A program made the translations under genes and the position numbers. Under the pieces are notes generated by a model, which saw nothing but the letters and a program-made list of their open reading frames with translations, did not search any database and was not told where the DNA came from. Below, in pieces: positions 12,901 through 24,117 of a stretch of 64,000 bases of DNA; positions within the stretch are counted from its first letter, which is position 1, and every line of letters starts with the position of its first letter. This stretch comes from Climacteris rufus (taxonomy: Eukaryota > Chordata > Aves > Passeriformes > Climacteridae), in assembly GCA_013398175.1 (NCBI GenBank), contig VZRZ01004350.1, forward strand, positions 62,001 through 126,000, in the 5' to 3' direction.

Positions 12901-14819
12901 TTCTTTCCTGCCTGAGCTCTAGCAGTCAGATAAGGCAGAAACAGTTTATTACAATGTACAAAGGGTTTTGAGAAAGTCATCTCACTGGTTAAACTTCAGC
13001 AGTAGACAAACTGGGAATACAGGTTCTAAAACAAGATTTAACACCTTTTCTTCTATTTCACTCAACACAACTCTGAATTCTAGCAGCTTTTGCATTATTT
13101 AAAGCCTATTTTGTGCCTGTATCTTGTTGAATGTTTAGATCCCCTTGACACACGTATGAGGCTGTTGATTTCACTTTCATTTCAAGGCCTCATCCTGAGT
13201 TCTAAACACATACAGAACAATGTCATTACTGCAGCATCAATACACCTGAAAACCCACACAAACAACTCACACCCTGCCATACCTGATAAATTACCCAGCT
13301 TATCTCCAAGCCAGTGACTGTCATCACCTCCAAAGACTGAGCTTGTAAAACCTACTGCTGAAGAGAGCACAGCACAGCCCCTGCACTGTCCAGAAGCTGA
13401 TGTGAAGTGAGAGCATGAACAGAAATGCCAGGGTTAGGACAGGTGGTCTCTGCTCAGCAGTCATTCCAGTTGAGGTCAGGGCCAAATACAGTGCTGACTC
13501 CAAAGGCTAAGCTATGAGTTGACTGGAAAGGAAAGCAATCCAGACCAGAGGAAACTGTGCACAGTGAAAGGTGGGGACTGTTGTGTTCACTCTTGTTCTT
13601 TGCCTCCATTATCTTTTGACGGTCCTGGTTGACACTAGTTTTACAGACATGCTGCTTTCCTTAACTATCACTGTCTTTGGAACATACTTCTCTTTTTTAG
13701 TATCTCAAAACCAGCTAAAACGCCATGATTCAAGGTATACTTGTAAGGTAGTGTTCATATCTGCCCTTGTTTCAGATTTTGAGAGTTTAGCCAGAAGATT
13801 TGATTTGATTGCTCAGGACACAAAGAAACATCAGGTGATTTCACTCATGAAAAACTTCAAAGGAGATTTTAAAAGCTTCTCATGTGCATAAATTACTGAA
13901 TTTCTGAACTGATACAAAAAGGGAAATAAAAATGCTAAGAATGTAAACAAAAAAAAAGTAACACTAAAAATAAGGATTTTTTAAAATAAAAAGGTGGTGA
14001 AAATCAGATATGTCATAGAATCAGCTTACAGTCTTGAAAGGGTTATCCTTTCACTGAAATGGAGACAAGTTATCATTCTTTATCCTCAGGCATTTTTAAG
14101 TATGATCATACAAACAAGCAAGTGCAGTGTTTTCAAGGCAGGAGAGTAAGAGGTTTAATTGCAAAAGGAAAATAGGAGAAACTGAATGAAGAGGATGCCT
14201 TTAGAGGAAAAGACAGAGAAGATGACAATAGACACTCTCATGAGGAAGAAAGTACGAGATAAATCCCAAAAAATTAGTAAGAAAATGAGAAAATCCAGAA
14301 TGTGACACTTTAGTGATGCATTGAGTGCAAGGTAGAGAATATTGTCCCTGATGTGGGACATTTGAATATGAGATATTGCATCTAAAATTTCCATAAATGA
14401 AAAAATATCCATAGTGTTCCTGAAAGTCTCCTTTAATTTTTTTCCAAGCTGACTGTCTCAGGACCAATTTTATTTTCTAGCATTTCTACCCTTTCTTAGA
14501 ATTATCTAAGTACAGCACAATAATCTTGAATTGACTCAGTTTGTAAAATTAGCTGCCTTGTGTGTATCAGAGAGAATGGTGATTCAAAGATGATATAAAT
14601 TTGATCTGAGTCGGAGATTTCTCAAATGAACAAGCAGAGCCAGAAATAAAGTTGGCTAAGAAAATAGTCTGCCCATACCATGAGGATTTAACCTTGGTGA
14701 ATAACTGTGAAAGGCTAATTAAAAAATACTTATGGAAGGAGCAATCCCAGGCATGGGAAGGCATAGGAACACATGCCTAGCATACCAATACTGAGTCTTT
14801 GGACAGTATTGTAAATGTT
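3944..14819. other. 10.9-kb unique AT-rich stretch
   Basis: I see no gene or recognisable mobile element. Open frames reach 106 codons (13571-13891) and resemble no protein I know. Small inverted repeats occur: ATTATAC/GTATAAT with a 6-nt loop at 9337-9356, and GTACAGG/CCTGTAC with a 2-nt spacer at 10398-10413, next to a TG-rich tract. A more elaborate nested set at 12257-12339 is listed separately. The rest is ordinary single-copy sequence as far as can be judged by eye. Confidence 0.55.
12257..12339. other. Nested inverted repeats (three-stem arrangement)
   Basis: An outer pair, CAGTGCAG (12257-12264) and CTGCACTG (12332-12339), encloses two separate hairpins: AAAGC/GCTTT at 12283-12297 with a 5-nt loop, and AACATT/AATGTT at 12303-12325 with an 11-nt loop. 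Together they could fold as a three-way junction. The stems are short, so this may be chance. No transcript, terminator or element boundary is evident. Confidence 0.35.
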
Positions 14820-14887
14820 CAGCAAGGAGGTTGGAACTAGATTACTTTTAAGGTCCCTTCCAATCCAAGCCATTCTATGATTCTATG
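14820..14887 (+). mobile_element. CR1 LINE 3'-end fragment
   Basis: The segment carries the conserved CR1 3' end: GGTTGGAACTAGAT, then AAGGTCCCTTCCAATCC, then the tail ATTCTATG ATTCTATG. Only the last ~70 nt are clear; sequence further upstream has no convincing match, so the 5' boundary is approximate. CR1 copies are typically 5'-truncated because target-primed reverse transcription starts at the 3' tail and stops early. It contains no coding potential. Confidence 0.85.
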
Positions 14888-14959
14888 TCCAAAAATGGGA
14901 ATCTGTCTGTGTTTTCAAGCTCCTGGTCTCACCACACATCCCAGGCACATCCTGATATA

Positions 14960-14982
14960 TATATGTCAAGATATGACATATA
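14960..14982. other. Short perfect stem-loop
   Basis: TATATGTCA and TGACATATA form a perfect 9-bp inverted repeat around the 5-nt loop AGATA. It sits between a CR1 tail and an LTR, in no gene. Its AT-rich composition makes chance plausible. Confidence 0.5.
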
Positions 14983-15593
14983 GCTGCTGACTTTTGAGGC
15001 TAGAGCTTTCAGAAAGAGGAAAACAACATGGACCAGATGCACTTCAACCAAGCCCCCAGTAATCTGCAAGTATTTGAAAGTCCTCTTAGATGTTACTGCT
15101 TTTCCCTTTGTTCTGGTATGAGGTTGATGTGGGGGGTTGAGCCTGGCTGGACTCCAACTGCTTACCAAAGCTGCTCCATTACTCACCTCCTCTGCTGAAC
15201 AACAGAGAAAAAATATAACCAAAGACTTGTGAGTCAAACCAGACTCACCTTAGGTAAATTAATTGAATTTATTACCAATCAAATCAGAGAACAAAAATGT
15301 GAAGTGAAACTAAATTTTAAAACACCTTCCCCCCCAACCCCTCCCATTTTCTAGAGCTCAGCTTCACTCATGATTTCTCTACATCCTCCCCACAGCAGCT
15401 GAGGAGGATGGAGAATGGGGCTGTGGTCAGTTCATCACAGATTGTCTTTGCTGCTCTTTTCTCCTCACCCTCTGCTCCTGACTCAGAGAGCAGTTCCTCC
15501 CAGAGGAGGCAGTCTTCCATGAACCTCTCCATGGTCCTTTCCATAGGCTGCAGTGTCAGTCCCTTCCATGGGGTGCAGCCTTTCAGAAGCAGA

Positions 15594-15830
15594 CTGCTTC
15601 AGTGTGGGTCTCCCATAGGTTCCTCCCCAGGAACCTGCTACAGCATAGATTCCTCCCTCCACAGATCCACAGATCCTGCCAGAAGTCTGCTCCGTCATGG
15701 GTTCTCCAGAGGGTCACAACCTCCTTTGGGCACAACCATCTCTTCTGCCATGGGACCTTCCGTGGAATGCAAGTGCATCTCTGCTCCACTGGGGACTTCC
15801 GTGGGCTGCAGGGGCACAGCTACCTCACCA
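15594..15830 (-). repeat. Degenerate tandem repeats inside the LTR
   Basis: Copies of a CTGCT(C/A/T)C-AG-ATGGG-type motif (plus-strand reading) start at 15594, 15635, 15687 and 15781. The spacings are 41, 52 and 94 nt, suggesting a ~45-50-nt unit with one copy too diverged to see. Each is followed by a variant of TCCC or TTCC and often GGGCTGCAGG. Such repeats are a normal part of this LTR family and explain the unusually long open frames. Confidence 0.6.
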
Positions 15831-15976
15831 TGGGCTGCACCATGGGCTGCAGGGGAATCTCAGCTCCTGCTCTTGGAGCACCTCCTCCCCCTTCTTCACT
15901 GACTTGGGGATTTGCAGAGCTGTTTCTCTCACATATTCTGTCTTGCTTCATGACTGCCCTTGCACAGCAGTTCCTG

Positions 15977-15987
15977 CCCCCCCCCCC
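15977..15987 (+). repeat. C11 homopolymer in LTR
   Basis: Eleven Cs lie next to the TATTTAA box of the ERVL-like LTR. Length is likely variable between individuals or sequencing runs. Confidence 0.8.
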
Positions 15988-16195
15988 TTTTTAAATATGT
16001 TACCTCAGAAGCACTACTGTCATCCCTGATGGGCTCAGCGTTGACCAGCAATGGGTCCACCTTGGAGTCAGTTGGCATTGGCTCTGTCATACATAGGGGA
16101 AGCTTCTGACAGCTTCTCATACAAACCACCCCTGTACCCGCCCTTGCTACCAAAACCGTGCCACAAAAACCCAATACAGCTGTATCTATCTTGTA

Positions 16196-16901
16196 CTTCT
16201 GTAAGAGTACAAAAAACTCCACATGAGCTAGTAGCATGATCTCACAGCACAGAAGGACAACCATAACCTGCGCTGCTTCAAAAAGAACATGGCCAGCAGG
16301 TCAAGGGAGGTGATTCTCTCCCTCTATTCCACTCTTGTGAGACCCTGAGACCCCACCTTGTCGGGGGGGGGGGGGGGGGGGGGTCAAGCTCTGGGGTCCT
16401 CAACACAAGACGTGAAGCTGACAAAGCGTGCCCAGAGGACAACCACAAATTTGGTAAGGGGACTACCACACCTTCCTTTTGAAGACAGGCTGAGAAAATT
16501 GGGGCTGTTCAGCCTGGAGAAGTGAAGGTTGCTTGGAGATTTCATAACTGTCTTCTAGCACCTGAAGGGGGCCTACAGGGAAGCCAGAGACTATTCTGAC
16601 TATTCATCAGGAACTGTAGTGTTAGGGCAAGGAGCAATGGTTTCAAACTGAATGAGAGCAGGTTTAGATTAGATGTTAGGATGAAGTTCTTTACTGTGAG
16701 GGTGATGGGGTTGAGGCTCTGAAACAGGTGTCCCAGAGAAGTTGTGGGTGCATTAATCCCTTCAGTCTTCTGGAGCAGGTTGGATGGGCCTTTGAGCCAC
16801 TGGGTCTAATGAAAGGTGTCCTTGACCATGGCGAGAGGATTGGTACTGGATGATCTTTAAGGTCTCTTCCAAAACAAATCATTCTATGATTCTGTGATTC
16901 T
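16196..16901 (+). mobile_element. CR1 LINE, 5'-truncated, directly beside the LTR
   Basis: The segment carries the 3' part of CR1 in order: ACATGAGC-AG, ATGGCCAGCAGGTCAAGGG, GAGACCCCACCTT, CAGCTGG-like text, GGCTGTTCAGCCTGGAGAAG, a stretch corresponding to GGTTTAGATTAGATGTTAGG, CCCAGAGAAGTTGTGG and GGTTGGATGGGCCTTTG. It ends GATCTTTAAGGTCTCTTCC with the octamer tail ATTCTATG ATTCTGTG ATTCT. In an intact element the upstream part encodes the C-terminal end of ORF2 (reverse transcriptase protein); here frameshifts and stops break it throughout. A 21-G run interrupts it at 16363-16383. The copy at 51750-52462 is a close relative and serves as an internal reference. The 5' edge, near 16196, is approximate. 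Confidence 0.9.
16363..16383 (+). repeat. G21 homopolymer inside CR1
   Basis: Twenty-one consecutive Gs stand where the CR1 copy at 52 kb has GGAGTACTGCAGC (about 52002-52014). The flanks on both sides (CCCCACCTT and AGCTCTGGGGTCCTCA) are ordinary CR1. It is a local replacement or slippage expansion, or a sequencing/assembly artefact. Confidence 0.9.
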
Positions 16902-19900
16902 AATTTACAAATTTAGTACATTTTGTTTATTCACAATATCGACAATACTTATTACACGCAGCAGTTGATGTGTGAACTTCTGTGGCTTTATTTTTTTACC
17001 ACCATCATTTTGCTTTTTCTGTTAGAACATATGGTTTAGGTCAAGTTTAGGCTCACAGATACACAGGACAAGGGAGATCTTTTCCCAAATATTGCTGTTT
17101 TAATACAGCCAAGTACAAAATTGCATGTTCTGAGACAGAAAATGTTAGAGGGAGAACCAGAGGACAGACATATCTACTGTAAAGCTGTTAAAATATAGTG
17201 GATATTTGGTTGCATATGAGTTTGTAGGTGTTATGTTGGAAGAAAAGCCTGCTTATTATTCAGGATAAATAAAAGGAAAAGCAATTTAAAATAGTCAGGT
17301 GACAGCCTAGTGTACAGTTCTGGTGAGGTTAATAGGAAATTAATCCTTAATTCGACACTTCATAAAATTACAAAACTTGGAGAGGGAAGATTGGAATACA
17401 AAAATATTATAGGTCCTGAGAAGATACCTCACAGTGAGACATTTAGGTCTGTTTTATTCACTTTAATAAAGACAGAGTTTAAAGTTCTTGATCACAGACC
17501 CTAGTACTGTGGAGAAAATAGTAGACACTAAGAGGTAATTTAGTTTAACACAGAAAGGTATAACAGGAACAAAGGGGCTCAAAGCATAAGGCAAGCAAAA
17601 TTCCAATTAAAAATAAAGCACAAATGCTCCTGAAAGAACAGAATAAATCGTTAGGACCAAACCATAGGAGGAATTGTGGCTTTTCTTTCTCTACATGTCT
17701 TCAAATAAATACCCCATAATTGAGCAAGAAAGGTATTTTAGCAAAACACAAAACTGTTGGGCTTGATATAAGGAAAGCAGAATGAAACTTAATGATATAT
17801 GATTTACAAGAGGAGATCAGACCAGACTCTCTAATAGTCCTTTTTGTCCTCACATGCTATGAATCTATGAATATATCTATGAAAGTGTTGTGACTCACCA
17901 CTTCCTCACAGAAATCCATTTTCTTCTTCCCTCCACAACAAGACGGGTTCTCCAGTGCTTTGAGGGTAAATTCTGCACTGGTCAAAACTGTCTGGGAAGC
18001 CTTGATGCTGTGTTGATGCTGAGTACAGGTTAGGCTGTCATCTTGCGGTGATTTCACACTGGCTAGTTGTGTTGCATATCTCTGCTGGTAGCTGTCACAG
18101 CTCTGGCAGCATTTGGTTATTACACTAATTATGACAACCATTTCCCCTTCTTACACAACGATTGGGATTAAACATCTTCTTATTGCCCCTGTTTTGTAGA
18201 CCACTCTTTGGTCTCTATTCCTCTTTGAAAGTATGTACTGAAGCAAATGTGTAGGAACTGTCTAATTCTGACCTTATCAGAAGAAACTGTTGATTTTACT
18301 GTCCAAAGAGAAACGTAGATTATAGTCAGATGGATAAAATACATCCAAGCCAAACCCTTAATGACCCTTAGGATTCTGAGATAGGAAAAAAGGTAACCCT
18401 TTAAAAGTAGAAAAAATTGGCAGGATAAAATAAAAGAGAAATCTACCTTAATTCCAGACCTATGACATCCTCCATAGGTGTTTATAGCAGAAAAGTAGAG
18501 GTTCCTGAGAAGATTTCTAGGGAATATGGTCAAAAATATAAAAATAGTGACAAGTTTTAAATAGAGAACTCTATAAAGTCAAAAAATGAGTGAAGCTGGG
18601 TGAGAAAGAGGTACTTCAGGGATAAAAAGGCTGCTCTGTATTTTTACTTGGAGGGCATCTTTTAATTTACAACAGGAATGTGGTTGTTTTCCTCAGAGAA
18701 AATAGTGAAACTCAGTAGCATCTGAAATTTGCTCTATTCTCTCAGGATGAATCCTTTCTTGGGATATGACGGGCAGACAGCTGATTTGGAGAGATATTGC
18801 TTATATACCTATGAGCTGGCTTTGGTGTATGGGTTTTTTGGCAGGTTCCTGTGTAAATTTTACAGCAGTGTATCATAGTTTGTTTAGCAAAAAAGTAATA
18901 AAGTTAAAACCATATCACCAGGAAAAAAGAGGTTTTCATATGCCATGATTACGAATTTGTGTTTAAGATGTTAACACCTCTATATATCCTTCAGTAATGA
19001 TTTCACTCTTTCTTATGACCAGTTCCAAACCCCCAGAGTGTTTTTTTATACCCCAAAATATATCCCTTTGCTGTTAGAGAAGATTAGTTAGGAAAAAGAG
19101 GGAGATATTAATACAGTAAAGGTCCCATCATCTTGATTTCAGACAGCCAGTAAACCAGTTTTTTTATTTCTAGCAAAAGCAAATGGTACAAATCTGAAAA
19201 GTTTTAATATCATTTTATTTAAAAAAAAAAAAAGTTTCCATTTCTCTACATTAATCCCTAGAAATCTGCACAGCTCATTTTAATGCCCTGCTAACTAAAT
19301 GAAATTAATTTGACAATGCCCATCCTTGAACCATCAACCTCAGTATTTTGTAAAGTTTTTTTTCCCTTATCCTCCACCTTTCATTTCTTGATGTGTGTTT
19401 TCTGAGCATTTGTCTACAGGCAACCTGAAATTTCATTTCCTTGCAAATTTCTGCATCCTATATTTAGGTAATTGTGTTGTACTATTTATCAGGAGCCAAC
19501 TGTCTGTTCACACTCTACAGATGTAGACAAAGACGTGTCCTGCCCTGAGGAGCTTATGGGCTAATTCAAACACTCTTATACCATGAACAGTATACGTGTT
19601 TAAGATAAAATCAGCAGGCCTGGTATGGTGATTAATCTCAACACAGTTTACAAGGTTAGTATTATTGATTTCAAGTGTACTACCTATATGACTAAATTGT
19701 GAAGTGCAAAATTGTTTGCAAATTAAGTTCTTTAAGTGCTGATTTTTAGATGTGACATGCAATGACTGTATTATACTTGGTAAATTGATGATTCCAGAAT
19801 GCTTGGAAGAAGTATGCTACAAAGAATGGAAATTAAATATTCATCTCAAAAAGGTGATCTTTCTATAGTATCAAAAAAAGGGAAGATCCAGAATTTTGGA

Positions 19901-22900
19901 TTTTTAGATGAAACCAGGATGTCCTCCTTCTACTTGTTTTTCATATATTGAAATGATTGATCAATTAAATTTTCTTAGTTATCAGCATTAAAATATAGTT
20001 AGGACATAACTGGTGGAAAATTAAGAATTAAACTTCTTTGGCTTTATTTTGAGTTCAGAATTTGAAAACTGACAGGTAGCCATTTTGTCATACAGTTGTA
20101 CAACTAAGTATAGAGGTGAGAGTGAGAAGAGTGCAAGAATTTGTCTCTTTCACTCAATGATAGAGTAATATCCTTTAGGTGGGATGAAGAGGCACAGAAA
20201 GGGAGGGAAGGAGGTAGTTGAATGTGGAGGGTGAAGGAGCCCCCTTCTTGCCCATCACACAGTATTCTGCTATGTGCCAGTCTTTTACAGCAGACCACAT
20301 GGCACCCAGCAATATTCCATTGTTTCCTGCATATCTCAGTAGAAAGGCAAATAGGATTAGTGGCCCTTAGTCTTGCACAGCAAAGCACCACTCTTATTGG
20401 AGAGAGCTGCTAATGGTTATGAGCTGCCTCTGCTTGCCACCCCACCTCTCATCAATTTTCCATCATCTAATGCTCTTTTTACCTCACAGAGATCATAGTT
20501 ACACTGCAATCTAACACAGCACCAGGAACCAAAATCAGGTACTGAATGAGCTCTCTTCAGCACTGAAAAAAATACAGTGGCACCTCTGCGCAGGAAGGTT
20601 GAGCTAAACTCCATTGCTGGGAGGGACTAAGCCCCTCGGTGTGATGCTGTGGTACCTTACATGCAAACTGGGATTCAGATTACCCTTTTACTTCTCCAGC
20701 TATCCTTGCCATATTATAGTATGTTTCCTATAGTATCACAGAGATCTGGTCCCTCTTTCTAGCAAAAGAAGGGATCCCAGACTTCACTGCCTCAGACTGC
20801 AGTGGCAGAGCATCTGAATCAGGAGTGTCACATAGGAAGCAGATCTGGAGGCAGAATCACTTTGTCATCAGCAACCTTTGCTCCCTGCTGGCTGTAGTAT
20901 GTTTGCAACAATATTTTTGTTTGTTCTGAACAGGTTCCACTAAGTTGTTTTGACTTAGCTTTAATTCTGGAAAGAATTGGTGCAGTCCCTTTCGACCCTT
21001 TAAAAAATTCTGTGCATCCTTAATCTTTCTCCTGAGCTAATTTTTTACGATGTTTGCCCTGGAATTGCCTTTCATGTGTTTTAACACTTCTGTTATCTTC
21101 AGATAACAGATCACAAACCTTCACTAGCTGCATTTAGACAACTCATATACGACATGCATTTTTTTCCCAACAGCTGCATCAATGAAAAGCTGCAGTGTTG
21201 GTGTCAAAGTTAAATACATCACAGGAGCACTACCCGGCTCCTCAGAAGATTTCCTGTTTAAAAAAAAAAAAGACATGTTTCTTGGAGACTAAGATAGTGG
21301 CTTTTTGTTTTTTCCAGTATGAGGCCTCAGACTTACAGAAGTGTCCTTTCCAAAAAGAAGCATATTCAGGTAAAGTTCTGGTTTTGGTAGCCCAGACCAA
21401 GCTTGCTGCTCTGATGATTGAAAGAGGCAAATTTCTGTTGCCTGTCTGAGGATCACTCAAGTCTTTGTTATTTGTTTTCTCCTTCTTCAGAATTATCTGT
21501 TGCACCCAACCGTTTACACCATGCCTACCCTTCTTCTTAATTGCAGGGTCTATTGTACTTTTATTTCTCGGATTTTGCCCTGAAACTTTCCTAACAGATT
21601 ATTTCTACCTAACCATCTTCCACTAGAGCTAATCTGTGGGCCAGTACACAAAACAAGGCTGCTGCTGCCCAGCTTCATACTGCTGATTCTCAGGATTCCT
21701 GTTGTAAAGCAGGCTGTGGCTGGAAAAGCAAGATATTAACATTGCTGCTGGAACTGGCACCAGGATAAAGAAAATGCCTTTGGGTGTGCTGCTGCTGTCC
21801 TGCTTTACTGAAATATTTCCAGTGTAGAAGGAAAAGGGCTATTTTTGGAATGGGAAAGTGAAATAAATGCATAATTTCTGACTTGTAAACAGTGCAAAAT
21901 ATCAGCCCAGCACTGCAGTGGGGGTACCTGTCTGCTACATCAAGAGAATCTCTGTAAGTGCTTTCACTTCCTGTATTGTTTTCACCAGACATGTTCTTTT
22001 GCTCTGATTTGGATCTGCAGCCAGGCACATCTTCAGACAAATTAATAAGCTTTTCCTCATGAGGACAGACTGACTTCAAGTATGACTTCAAGTGGGTACA
22101 CTGAAGTAATTTTAAATTATGTGTACTCATCTAAATAAAAAGTAAATAAAAATAGGGCATCATGAGAGAATAGTGAAAATATTCCATCACTATGTCAAAA
22201 TAAAGTAAAAGTAAACATATAATGACAGAACAAAAAAAAGAGGGGGAAAAAAGCAAATCACTTCATAATAAAACACTGAGGTCAACAATTGAAATAGAAA
22301 CACTGGAACAAGACAGGAAAATCTCTCTGGGGTCATAGAACCATAACAAAATAGAGAAGTGAAAACAGGTTTCTTTTTAATCATGCTGAAAACAGTTTAC
22401 TCAAAGGTTTGCCAAGTTTATCCTTTTTTTTCTCAGATAAATTTCTCTAGGTTTTTACAAACACAAATTGAAAAGACTGTTTTAATGTTAATTAGGAAAT
22501 GGACTGAATAATAACATATGACAAAGCAAAAAGTAAAAGATGAGATGAAGGAACGAGAGAGGAATCTTTGAAAGGAAACTGGAGGAAATGCAGACATTTC
22601 AATGGATGTAGGTAACACAGTGGCAGGCAGAGTGGAATGCACTGAAAGGGTTGTTGCAGGGACCAGGTTACTCATGGAAGCAGCCCTAATTCTAAAGTAA
22701 AAGCTCCTACTTGTGTTATTTGGACATAGCAAGCTGGACGCTATGTGGGTGTCTGATGTATTGCACTGCTTGACCATGGTGCCCTAGTCAAGAGTAATTA
22801 AGCAAAGATTTTTCTGCATAACTAACAATATACACAGGGGATTATAAAGCTGAAATACAGCAAACTATGTCATAGGCAAGACTGAACAGCGAAACTTCTA

Positions 22901-24070
22901 GTATTCAAAAATTTTAGCAACAGTCATGGTAAAGAAAGTAAAGGTATTAGAAATGTTATGCAAAAATATGGCTTTGTTGTAGCATGTTATGGTGTCTGCA
23001 ATCCATCTTTTTAATACAGACATTTGCTTTTCGGTCTGCAACTAGAGAACCACTAGTATTTGTTATATGCATTCAGCATCCCAAAGAAATAATCTCTTTT
23101 GTGACTGATACAGCATTCGTTCTTTTCACTATTAAAGTACATGTGCATGGGTGAAAAGAGGAGTCAAACACGACACTGGTTTCACAGGAGTTGTGGTAGC
23201 TTTATCTTTGTTCAAGGATAGGGAGACAAATTTTATTGAGCCCTTTTCACGCAGATTAGCAGTTTGTGAGAATTCTTAGAAGATAACCATGTAAAGAAAT
23301 TATATATCTAGTCTAAGAGATTTATATATGCTGAATTATGGCACAGTTTTGATTTGTTGATATATATTAAAATCTAAGTAGTGAAGATAACATTTAAAGA
23401 GCACTTTAAATTCTTTTCAGAGCTCTAGCTTTTCTATGTCATAGATTTAGATATTATAATATAGATGCCAAACTTATATCTTTAAAATGTACTTATGCAA
23501 ATCCCACTGAATAGTGAAATGAGTACACAGAGATATGGAGTATAAGCACAAGGATGTGGCAGGGGATGGATGTAAAAATGTTGTAAGTGCCACATCTGAA
23601 AACCTGGCACAGCCATCTGCTGGTTTCAGACCCGCAGAAAAGCTTGCTTCATATCTCTAACACAATGCAATGTATTATTTCTGTCTCCTTCAAAAGTGGC
23701 TTGCTAATCATGAGTATGGTGAGAATTCAGCAAGCTGAGTTCATGAATTTTTGCCTTCTTACCCCACTTTTCTTTTGTTCCTTGCTACAACCAAACCTCA
23801 AACAAAGCTTCATGGTGAGTCTTCTACAGTATTAAAAACTGTCCATATAAATTCCCAACTGCAGTGTACCCTGGCACATTTGTTTGTAACAAAACCACAT
23901 ATCACTTGCATAAAAGTCAGGGCTGACTGGAGAAAGGGTTCATTGAAAGGAGAAGTTGGATGTCTGTAATGTTTGCTGGAAGTAAGTGCTGTTACCCATC
24001 ACAGGCACAAGCTATCCACCTCCACAATTCCTGACTCCAGTGCTGTGTCAACCGAGGGAGCACAGGGCTT
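16902..24070. other. 7.2-kb unique AT-rich stretch
   Basis: I see no gene or clear mobile element. The longest open frame is 146 codons on the minus strand (21690-22130), discussed as a finding. A 12-bp perfect palindrome AGTTGTACAACT lies at 20094-20105 and an A13 run at 19221-19233. Around 20984-21020 the text GTCCCTTTCGACCCT followed by ATTCTGTG faintly resembles a CR1/SINE tail, but too weakly to call. Confidence 0.55.
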
Positions 24071-24117
24071 AGGGATGCTAGGGATGCACAGGGATGCACA
24101 GGGATGCTAGGGATGAC
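24071..24117 (+). repeat. GGGATG minisatellite, five units
   Basis: Five head-to-tail units begin AGGGATG: AGGGATGCT, AGGGATGCAC, AGGGATGCAC, AGGGATGCT and AGGGATGAC (9-10 nt each). A partial unit (CACAGGGCTT) precedes them. It is short enough to be missed by coarse repeat masking and likely variable in copy number. Confidence 0.9.

Larger units (their letters stand above)
15128..16178 (-). mobile_element. ERVL-like LTR, ~1.05 kb, passerine family
   Basis: The plus-strand text is the reverse complement of an LTR I recognise as widespread in passerines. On the minus strand it begins TGTATTGGGTTTTTGTGG near 16178, has a TATTTAA box (plus-strand TTAAATA, 15991-15997), a long GC-richer central part of degenerate repeats, and an AATAAA signal (plus-strand TTTATT, 15268-15273) before an end in CCACA at 15128. 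The family tie is supported inside the window: the LTR at 58643-59754 shares the TATA region, the GCACCTCCTCCCCC block and GGAAGCTTCTG. The flanking 5-mers (GTTGA and GCTGT) match at only 3 of 5 positions, so the duplication has decayed or the ends are off by a few bases. No internal gag/pol sequence is attached. Frames such as 15408-15902 are openings in the antisense of the repeat-rich part and are not a gene. Confidence 0.8.

Noticed and set aside
13571..13891. 106-codon plus-strand frame with a hydrophobic N-terminus
   Set aside because: The hydrophobic start comes from T-rich sequence; I recognise no family and see no supporting signals.
15483..15789. Minus-strand frames of 68-71 codons in the LTR
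   Set aside because: They are translations of LTR repeats, overlapping each other in different registers; no gag, pol or env similarity is visible.
17848..17885. Repeated TCTATGA words near 17.86 kb
   Set aside because: They are irregularly spaced and lack any CR1 3' sequence.
20984..21020. GTCCCTTTCGACCCT followed by ATTCTGTG, resembling a CR1/SINE tail
   Set aside because: The match is too short and the region upstream shows neither the tRNA head nor the CR1 GATGATCTT block; it may be a very old remnant.
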